From Cylindrotheca closterium (taxonomy: Eukaryota > Bacillariophyta > Bacillariophyceae > Bacillariales > Bacillariaceae), in contig CAKOGP040000158.1 in NCBI GenBank assembly GCA_933822405.4, positions 25,926-89,925 on the forward strand: 64,000 nt of DNA. The letters are read 5' to 3'. Made by a program: the position numbers and the translations under genes. The notes under the pieces are model-generated. The model was not told the DNA's origin, ran no database searches, and saw only the letters and a program-made list of their open reading frames with translations. Shown one piece after another: positions 1-8,889 of this stretch (position 1 is the first letter of the stretch; each line of letters opens with the position of its first letter).

Positions 1-161
1 CGAATAATTGAGGCCTCCGAATGAATGAGTACAACGGTTGTCATTCTTAGAGATCCAGTCAGGCATTCCGTAACTAGAATGAACGCAATTCACTTTCAAA
101 CGTCATTTTTTCTTCCTGAAACAAAGGGAAAAACGGAACCAACTGATAACAACGACAGACA

Positions 162-1556
162 ATGATCCGATCTCTTTCAGCCTTCAGCTTGCAGTCATTA
201 TTCTCATTGTGTCTCTTTGTATTGATGGTCACTACTGTCGAGACTGCTGCTACGGATCAATATGCCACGATCAATCTAGCCCAAAGCAGTGATACGTGCA
301 GCTTCAGTGGTCAAGTCTTCCAGCGAGGGGAAAGCTATGGAGACAGCTTTGTTACACGATGCGGTTCGGCTGCTGATTTCCCTTGCTACTGCAATCCCGA
401 CTTGAGTCCACCCATTGAATGCAACTACTGCAGTTTTGCCTTGCAAGGAGGAGGTCTATCGTGCGCTCGCGATGAAGAAATGGTCCGCTTTACCGATTTG
501 AAAGGGGTGGATCAAACCTGCAGCTGTCAAGCGTCAGGTGGAATGAATCCATCCGCCGAGTGCACGATTGGTATGGTGGATGACAGCACTAGCGACAACA
601 ACAACAACGACGACAACGATAGCGTGTCTGGAAATAATAATGATCAAACTGTCGATAACGACAACAATACAGACAATGACACTGATAATGTGGTTATTGA
701 TGATGGCAACAATAAGGACGATCTCAACGATTCCTCTTGTCTTGTCATTTTGCCAAGTGGCGCCGAGAAGATTGTTCCCAATGGCAACTATATTTACGAA
801 GGAGAAAAGGCAAACATCTGCGGAGACGACTATCCCTGCTTTTGCAACGAGGGACAAGTGGAATGCCCTTACTGTACCTTCAACGCCATTGATGATGACG
901 TCGTCTGTGCCAGAGACAAGGAAAGTGTCATCTTTGAAGGATCAGACTTCAATGTTCGCTCTTGCACTTGCCAGCTGAACGTGAACTCTACTGATGGTAA
1001 CGCCTTTTCTTCCGACTGTGTCGAATTGACATCAGCTCCAAGTGTAGCGCCAACTGCAGAACCGACAGCCGACCCCTTCTTGATTGCCGATATGGACTGC
1101 GAAATCAAAGATGGAAAAGGAAATATTGTCCGGATTGAGCACGGAGCATCCTTTGGATCCCTTGTTCAAGGCAAATGTGGGTCTGCCGAAGACTGGCCTA
1201 GCTTTTGCAACAAGCAATCATCGCCAACGTTTAGTCGCAACTCACTTCAAGACGATGTGGAATATCCGTATTGTGTTTTCGACAATACCTATTCGGGGGA
1301 CACTGTTTGCGCCAGAGACAATGAAGAAGTCACCTTTTTGGACAACAATGGTTTCCTCTTGGCCTGCCGGTGTCGGGCGCCCATTGGATATGGACAAGGG
1401 GGCATGACTACATGCCGAGACGCTTCCGAGCAGGAAACGTCCTTCACTTGGTCGCCAACAGAAGCTCCCAAGGTCGACGTGGCATCAGCCACCACCATGC
1501 CGTTGATGGCTGTCGCAACAGTTACAATCATGATTAGTCTGCTGCAAGTGGCATAG
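162..1556 (+). CDS. secreted Cys-rich protein, three tandem Cys-rich domains, GPI-like C-terminus
   Basis: Single-exon ORF of 464 aa. Residues 1-29 form a hydrophobic signal peptide. Three homologous Cys-rich domains follow (about 46-134, 193-287 and 313-420). Each has the order Cys..Gly-x-G-x-x-x-G..Cys-Gly..P-x-x-C-x-C/F-C-N..YC-x-F..CARD-x-E-x-V-x-F..C-x-C, so about 8-10 cysteines that could pair as disulphides. An Asn/Asp-rich linker (about 140-190) separates domains 1 and 2, and a short Ser/Ala/Pro-Thr linker separates 2 and 3. The C-terminus (residues 446-464) is hydrophobic with no charged tail, as in GPI-anchor signals. I know no named family for the domain. A cell-surface or extracellular role is inferred only from the signal sequence and cysteines. 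Confidence 0.85.
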   Translation: MIRSLSAFSLQSLFSLCLFVLMVTTVETAATDQYATINLAQSSDTCSFSGQVFQRGESYGDSFVTRCGSAADFPCYCNPDLSPPIECNYCSFALQGGGLSCARDEEMVRFTDLKGVDQTCSCQASGGMNPSAECTIGMVDDSTSDNNNNDDNDSVSGNNNDQTVDNDNNTDNDTDNVVIDDGNNKDDLNDSSCLVILPSGAEKIVPNGNYIYEGEKANICGDDYPCFCNEGQVECPYCTFNAIDDDVVCARDKESVIFEGSDFNVRSCTCQLNVNSTDGNAFSSDCVELTSAPSVAPTAEPTADPFLIADMDCEIKDGKGNIVRIEHGASFGSLVQGKCGSAEDWPSFCNKQSSPTFSRNSLQDDVEYPYCVFDNTYSGDTVCARDNEEVTFLDNNGFLLACRCRAPIGYGQGGMTTCRDASEQETSFTWSPTEAPKVDVASATTMPLMAVATVTIMISLLQVA

Positions 1557-1694
1557 TTGCTGAGATGGCTCCCTTCCCAATATATGTATTTCTGTTCTAT
1601 AGAATTAAGTATACTGGGATTGGAACCATTCCATCTTTGTATCAACTACATTTAGCTTTTGCGAGCAAATTTTCAATCACCGCCTTAGTAGTTT

Positions 1695-4433
1695 CTAATC
1701 GTCACCTCCTGATGGCATAGGTGGGTTCCATGGTGCATCCACAAGTTTGTGACGAAGCATTTCTAGATCCAAATCCTCAAACCATTTGTGATTCAAGATG
1801 TCTCTCTCTTTCCCGGCCAATCCACCCAGTCTTTGAGTGGGATCCTTCTCCAAAAGCCCGTTGATCAGATCCATGGCATCAGCGGAAGCCTTCTCACAGG
1901 GGTAAGGCTCCTCCTTGGCGATCATTTGGAACAGTGTACCAGTGTCAACTCCTTCGTAGTAAAAAGGATTCTCTCCCGCAATCATTTCGTAGATTGTGAC
2001 ACCCAAGGCCCAGTGGTCCACACCGGCTCCGTGTCCTTGGGACAAGACGATTTCGGGAGCTACGTAGTTCGGCGTTCCACAAAAGGTGTACGTCTTGTCC
2101 TTGCAAAACTTGGCAAAACCGAAATCGATGATATTTGGGTATCCATCTCGATCGATGAGAATGTTCTCGGGCTTCAAATCACGGAACAGAATGTTCTTGT
2201 AGTGCATATAGGCGAGGGTATCGGCAATGATAAGCGAGTAGAATTTGGTGTCTTCCTCGCTTATCCCCGAAAGCCATTCTCCGTCGTCCTGCTCCTTGTG
2301 CACCACATTCCATAGCTCTCCTCCCTTGACAACTGTCATGAGCATCATCGACTCTGTTTCTGTTTCATGACAACTGACCAAATCGACAATAAATGGATGC
2401 TCCAGCGTAGAAATTACCTCCATTTCTCGTTTGATGGTATCTCTCATATTCGCGTGCTCCGGGTTATCCAAATTCTGAACCTTCAGAGCAAATTCTTCCT
2501 TGTATTCATCATCTCCCAGTCCCCATATATCAGCCTTGACTAACCAAACCTCGCCAAAGGCTCCTTCTCCTAACATTTTTTCTCGATCCAACTCTTCCAT
2601 GGAGATTTTCTTGCTCTGGAAGGTCTCCTTCATGGTCGAACGACGCTTCAGAATGGCTGAGCTACGGAATTCATAGTCATCCTTCTTAAAATCAGTCGTG
2701 ATTGTCTTGGTATCCATCAAGAGACGGCATTCCTTCAATGTGAGCACGCCACAAACCACATCAGTCGAACAAGTAACAGTCTCTTCAGCAGTAATGAATC
2801 CTTCACTGTTCGATTGACCTTGGGCATCGGCCAGCAACTGTTCGTCCCCAAAGTAGCCTCCAGCACCGATGTCCGTACTCATAATGTTGACAGTCCCTTC
2901 GTGAATAAGGTAGAGGGCAGCTTCGGTCTCCTTGCCCTTTTCTTGAATGTTTTCTCCGGCTTCGAACTCGCGATCGATAATGACGTCGACCAACTTGTCC
3001 AAAACTTCGCCTTCGAGACCTGCGTCCTTGATGGTCTTGACACCTTCCTATAGTAAGAGACAAGGAGGGCGACGAGGTGAGTCAAGAAAGCGAGACGCAA
3101 GACAATAGCGAGCGTATATGAACATTCAGCAGTTTTTCATTCCTAGTCTACGTACCAATTTGACACGATCTTGAGATCGCATGATGACTTGCGAAAAGCT
3201 TCCCAAAACCTTCTCAAAGGTGAATCGATCTATGACGAAACAGGAACCCGATTGCATTCCAACGACATTGGCTGCTCGTGGTTCACTGAGAAGCAGCGCT
3301 CGTTCTCCAAAGTAATCACCGGGTGACAAGGTCACGTCTTCGTAAGCAGTTCCACCGACTGAAATATCTGTCACCTTCATGAGACCCTCCTTGAGAATGT
3401 AAAACAAGTCACCTTCTTCTCCCTTGGTGACGACGACTTCATCTTTTTCGAAATTGCGTGGAACCATACAGTCGCACAGCCTCGTCAAGTCGGAATGTTT
3501 GAAATCCTTCAAGAATCCAATCTTCTTCAACAGTCCCATCTTTTCATTTTCTGATTCCTTGGCCTTGGTCTCCATGACGTATCGGAATGTCTTCTGGTCG
3601 ACTCTGAAGAGAACGGTGGGATTCTCTTGGGCAATGACCGATGCTGCTCGTGGCGAGGTGTATAGCAAAGATAATTCTCCAAACGATTTACCCGCCTCTG
3701 ACTTTCCTACCCCCTTGCCATTGACTTCAAATCGAACGGCACCTTCGGCAATGACGTAAAAGTAATCACCTGTATCCCCTTGATTAATGATCTTTTGCCC
3801 TTCATGGACTTGCATCTTTTCAAAGGCCTGGGTGAGCTTAGTCTCGTCGGACTCGTTGAGATTTTCAAAGACAAAGTTCTGTCGCAAGGCTTCTTGTAGC
3901 AGTTTGGCGTCGGCGTCTGATTTGGGATAGGTTGGTGGAACGAATTGGTCCAAATTGACTCGAGCTGCCGTAATACTGTGTTGTTTGACTGGGGCTCCTC
4001 GTTTCGTTGTTCGCTTGGCAGATGTGCTAGCTGAAGCTTCTTCCTCTTCCTGATTCTTTTTTCGTAACTCGTGTCGCTTCTTACTGTTTTCGGCTCGTTT
4101 TTTCTTGGCTTCTTCCGCTTGATAGGCTTTGGCTGACTTGTTGCTATTGGTCGAACCAGCAAAGCTGAATGGTATAGTGCCATTATCATTTTCGCTAAAC
4201 TTTTTCATTCGGTCCGCCAATGACGATGTGACGACAACCTTTTTCGCGGTCATTTTGGGTGAAAATTGTTCCACCCTTTCCAAGGCCTTCGCTTTTCGTA
4301 TCTTGTAGCCAACATTCGTTGCAGTGCTGCTGCTGGCACTTGGCACCGCTAGACGAGCAATGTCTGGCAGTTCCGTATTGGAAGATGCCCGTTTCTCCCA
4401 CATGGCAAAAGCTGGATTCTTGGATTTGCTCAT
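1695..4433 (-). CDS. cyclic-nucleotide-dependent protein kinase (PKG-like, AGC family)
   Basis: Two exons on the minus strand: 4433-3156 and 3047-1695. The 108-nt intron has donor GTACGT and acceptor TATAG, in phase 0, and the joined product is 876 aa. Residues 1-170 are basic and low-complexity. Two good cyclic-nucleotide-binding domains follow (about 180-295 and 302-420), with phosphate-binding cassettes FGELSLLYTSPRAA and FGERALLLSEPRAA. A third, degenerate one (about 428-540) has FGDEQLL without the PRAA arginine. The kinase domain spans about 580-835 with glycine loop GEGAFGEV, FALK lysine, catalytic FRDLKPEN, IDFGFAKF and activation loop FCGTPNYVAPE. It ends with an AGC-type tail (WF..PWNPP). 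The family phosphorylates Ser/Thr targets on cGMP or cAMP binding. Whether the ligand is cGMP or cAMP cannot be read from the sequence. The internal leucine at the exon 2 ORF edge is a TTG codon, not a start. Confidence 0.93.
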
Positions 4434-5129
4434 GTTTGTGTGTGACTGTTTAACTTATTGCTATGTTCTGAGATGATTCTTTAGAAAATGACTTTTTGGA
4501 TACTGAATCCGGTTGTGACAGTTATCTGAACAGCAGTATGGATTTGAATATGACACTTCAGTTACTCGTCTAATAGATGGGTGAGTTGTATGAGGATGTA
4601 TGCGGTAGTAGAATTCAAGGTTTGGAAGCCGACCAAATCAGAGTGACAAAGCTTTTGCGGTGTTTTGGAAGCCGACCAAATCAGAGTGACTAAGCTTTTG
4701 CGGTGTTTTTTTTTATATGTTGCAAAATGCCTGAAATTGAAAAGATCCAGTGACTATCCGGACTACCTCGACTAGAATTTGGATCTTGCATAGTCCCATT
4801 GGCTCATCGTCAGTCACATGGGAAAATTTCAAGGTTGTCATCGAGCCGGCCTTGCTGAATGGCAGTTGGGCTGTAAATTGTCTCTAAATAAGTCACACGT
4901 TTTCGTCGAGGCGCCAGCGGAGCCGCCGATTTTGGGCGAAAACAAACGATTCATGGTGCATAAGACTGATTTCAATGAATTGATGCGTTGCTTCCAGGCT
5001 TCCCTTCTTCGTCAACTTGCTGCAGGCTACGATACAAAGACAAACAAACAAACCTCTTTTGCTCTGCGTTATCATTGCACCACCAGTGACATACACTCGG
5101 CTGAATAGCAAGGGAATACCGAGATCAAC
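4434..5129. other. intergenic, divergent promoter region
   Basis: This stretch separates the minus-strand kinase from the plus-strand receptor-like gene and should hold both promoters. Short ORFs on both strands have no coding character. The only structure I see is the 43-bp tandem duplication listed separately. Confidence 0.6.
4621..4706. repeat. 43-bp tandem duplication
   Basis: Two adjacent 43-nt copies beginning TTTGGAAGCCGACC and differing at a single base (GACAAAG versus GACTAAG) lie in the upstream region of the neighbouring gene. The near identity indicates a recent duplication. Confidence 0.9.
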
Positions 5130-8100
5130 ATGAGTTTTCTGTACAGTAGGGCAGGACAAGCGGATCCAACCAGCAAACAAGAAGCTCAAACTGATTACGA
5201 TGATGAAATTTCGAATGGGAGCCCTAGTCCTGAACAATCTGGTTCCTCTGTGTCTTCTGCTTCCACTTCGGCTTCTGAAGAGAAAAGAAGAACAGACGAA
5301 AGGCAACGCCGAAAAGAAATCATGGCCATCTATCGAAATGCTGATTGGAACGCTGAAGAGAAATATCGAAAGGTTCAACAACTAATGAAGGAGGACGAAA
5401 AGGAAGTTGTTCAACAAAAGGGAGACAGAATTCGACGCAAGACTATTGGATCCATTTATGCTGACAAATCCTTGACGCCACAGGAAAAGTTGGGCGAAAT
5501 CAATGAGTTGAACGAGGCATATGAGAATCACTTCAGTGACCCGGCTGATAAACCAAAAGAAAAAGATGTTCAGAAACAGGACTCAGGGTCACAACTGCAA
5601 GAAGCCGTCCCAATGGCGGACGCGCCGCCAGGCGAATTCGACGCTGAAACGACCAAGAGATTTGCAGAGCAGGATAGACAACGGCGAAAGCTCATTCAAT
5701 CAGTGTATGGCAATTCCCAGTTGACTCCCCAAGAACGATTGGACAAGATTTACAAAGTCGATGAAGCGTATAAGAAAGAAAGGGCAATGCTTGAACAAGA
5801 GCAACAACTCAAGCAACTCAAGAAGTTTCAAGACCCCGAGGTTGAAAAGGAGCAAGAGAGGCAGCGACGCAAGTCCATCCAGTCCGTCTTTGATACCTCT
5901 GGTCTCACGCCACAACAAAAGTTGGCTCAGATTGCAGAAATCAATGACCAGCACCAAAAAGAGCTAGAGAAGAAAAAACAGGAGAAGGAATCGGAGGAAG
6001 GAATGGAAGTTGTGGATCTTGGCACTCCTGGAGCGAAGTCAGTGACAGTTCGAGAGGTCGAAGACGATGGAAGCCCATCAACGTCCAAGCGAAAGCTCAT
6101 TCAAGAGGTCTACAAGGACAGGACCCTCACTGCTGCCCAGCGGCACCAAAAGATCCGGGATATCATGGAAAGACAAGAAGAAACTCAACAGTCCTCGGCA
6201 TCCAGATCTCCAAGGTCCTCAACTCGTTCTTCAAGAAGCGGTCAATCACCCACACTGCCACCAGGTGCGCCAATGCCCTCTGTTCAGTCAGGGGACGTTC
6301 CCATCAACACTTTGGGTAAAGAAGCGGCAGACGCAAGATCCCGGTCTCGGTCTCCGTCTGGAAGTCGTAGTGGCAGCCGCTCTCGTTCCTATTCAGGCTC
6401 AAGATCTCGCTCTGGAAGTTACAGTGGCAGCCGCTCTCGATCTTATTCCAGAAGTGGGAGTCGCTCGTATTCAAGAAGTCCTTCTGGCTCTCGATCCTAT
6501 TCTGGCTCGGGGAGTCGGAGTCGATCTGGAAGCCGTTCCCGATCCGGAAGTTTCAGCGGCAGCCGATCCCGATCTGGAAGCTACAGCGACAGCAGAAGCA
6601 GAAGTGGCAGTTATTCAAGAAGCGGCAGTCGAAGCTACTCGGACAGTCGCAGCAGAAGTGGGAGTGGCACCCCCATACAACAGCAACCCTTGGATGAAAG
6701 TTACAACTCTCAAGGAAGTGGTGGGAGTCTGAACCAGCTCAGTAAGGAAGGCAGTGACGATGGTTCTGGATCTGATGCAGGTGATCCAAGACGCCGCCGA
6801 ATCTGCCTTGCCTGTATTTGCATCCTTTTGATTATCGCCATTGTCGTGCCGGTAGTCCTTCTGACCGGGGGAGGCGATGATACCCCTGGTCTCCAAGGCG
6901 TTGCTCCTGTCGTACCGCCCTCCGAAGCACCAACTGCAATTGGCGCTCCGCCATCGGCTCAGGCTACTCCTTCGCCAACAGCATTTCCGCTTCTTTACGA
7001 CCCACCGGACGATGCCCAGTGCTTCGCTATCAGTGAAGGAAATCCCATTTCAGGAGAAGATAATTTGGAACCTGTATTCTTTGAAGTTACTAAGGAAGTT
7101 GACTTTACGTCGAGCCCAGATCAAGATGTCAATGAATTGATTGAGCTATTGGAAGCAGCTTTGCAAAGAATTCTCGGACCAGCTATTGCGCTTTGTCCAG
7201 ATGCCGAAGCCCAAGTACTATCGCGGATTCAAGACCAAGCATTTCTGTCTATTGGTATCTTTGGCGCACCTAGTGGCCTCCGAGGTGGCAATGGCCGCCG
7301 AAGTCTCCAAGAAAGAGATGAAAGCGAGTTTGTTGTCCGAAATGTTGATATGAACTCAAAACTCGAGGATACCAGTACCTGTAACACCACCCCTGGTGCT
7401 GGAGAGGAGTGTATTGTGGTGTCGACGCTTGTCACTTTATTCCTAGGAGGCGATGAAGAAACACAAACCCTACTTGACCGTGTCCAAGAAGCCTTCAATG
7501 CAGGATTAAGTCTTGAGAACCTTGGCTTGGCTGAGCCCTTCACAGACATTCGACTCCGTGGCGTTTCTCCAACGGATGGGTCTGAAGCTCCTTCACTTAC
7601 ACCAAGCTTGGCTCCTTCGGGAGTTCCATCGTCTTCTTCTGCTCCAAGTATTACCGCTACCCCGGTGCCAACAGTACTTGGTGCTCCTAGTGTACCAACA
7701 CCAGGAGGACCAGGAGGACCAGGACAACCTACGCCGGATGGAGGAAAGGGGAATGCAGCAGCAAAGCGACAAGCCTTGGTGAAACCTGCTCTTGCTACAA
7801 TTGGAAATTTGAACAAACTGAATCAGAACGCGCTTGAGTGGATCCTGAATGAGGATTGGTGGCTGCCAGATGCTCCACTCGCTGCAAGCTCAGAAGTCTG
7901 GGTCCATCGGTACGTCATGCGGGTTGTCTATCAAGAGACGGGCGGTAATAACTGGCTAAAAAGAGATGGCTGGTTGGGAGGATCCTCAATTTGCCGAGGG
8001 TGGTATGGCATCGCATGTGTCAACAGAGACACTAATCTTATTACTGGATTGAATCTAGGTAAATGTGATTGAACGGCTTTCGTTATGTTTTGCTCTCATT

Positions 8101-8360
8101 TGACTAACAGTAAAGGTCTCCTTCATTCACTACCAGACGGAAACCAGCTAAACGGACGAATTCCCACAGAGTTGGGGCTGCTAAAGCCGCTTCGGGACCT
8201 CAGTCTTGCAACAAATTATCTTAATGGCGCTATTCCAAGTGAGATTGGAAAGCTGACAAGCTTGAGGACTATGAACTTTGTGGAAACAAATCTACAAGGC
8301 CCTATTCCGAATGAAGTCGCAGAGTTGCAAGCGGTAAAGCAAGTCAGTTTTTCCAATTGA
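5130..8360 (+). CDS. receptor-like membrane protein A: RK-IY repeats, RS-rich region, TM, LRR ectodomain
   Basis: Exons 5130-8058 and 8137-8360 are joined by a 78-nt phase-1 intron (donor GTAAAT, acceptor CCAG), giving 1050 aa. Residues 55-350 hold five ~35-aa repeats of the form RRKxIxxIYxxxxLTPQEKL. Residues 356-512 are an Arg-Ser repeat tract. A membrane span lies at 557-580 after RRRR. By the positive-inside rule the N-terminus is cytosolic and the rest is outside. An uncharacterised domain (630-812, with LEAALQRIL) is shared with genes B, C and D. Then come a Pro/Ser/Thr stalk, a plant-type LRR N-cap (about 893-965, W..GWLG..C..WYGIAC) and only about three LRRs. Paralogues B and D have more LRRs and a C-terminal cap, so A looks 3'-truncated. 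There is no kinase domain. A receptor or adhesion role is inferred from the architecture. Confidence 0.88.
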
Positions 8361-8889
8361 TAAAATGTTGATCGATATGACAGCACAGTAGAACTAAAAT
8401 GTAATAAATATTCATGTCATTTAACTTTTGCAGCATTCGAGTAAGCATGTCCTTCGCCTTGTGCTCGAAATCATGAACAAGACAAAGTCCTTGATATTAC
8501 GAAGAGGATTGGACTTTTACAACTGTTTTCATACAAATGATACCATTTCATACTCTAGGAATGAGCCAAGCAGGTTTCGACTTGCATAAGCTCTTTTTTT
8601 CGATCTCAATCGGAGCCAATAGTCCTATGGCTATTGTTGTTCCTTGCGAATTGTTGAATTGTTGCCTTCGGTGCAAATCATTACTAAAAATACTATATTT
8701 AGCCGCTTAGACATCTGCGCGTGCGCGAAATGGATTTCATCCTAAGTGTCTTTCGTGCGTCGGTGCACCAACGGACACAGTTTTGTGGTCGCAGAGTGGG
8801 ACCTACGTTTCCAACGCTCACAACTTCCCAAAAGATTGATTCGCTTCAAATCGTAAAAAGACAACACAACAGTAATATCAACAACAACA
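8361..8889. other. intergenic between receptor-like genes A and B
   Basis: There is no convincing gene here. A splice-acceptor-like TTTTGCAG near 8433 is followed by a short open stretch without LRR character. It may be decayed 3' sequence of gene A, but that is a guess. The last ~150 bases precede gene B and probably hold its promoter and leader. Confidence 0.5.

Noticed and set aside
2803..3100. Basic ORFs around the kinase intron
   Set aside because: They are shifted-frame shadows of exon 2 and the intron.
4818..5381. ORFs on both strands upstream of gene A
   Set aside because: They overlap the start of gene A or the intergenic region and show no domain, signal sequence or codon pattern.
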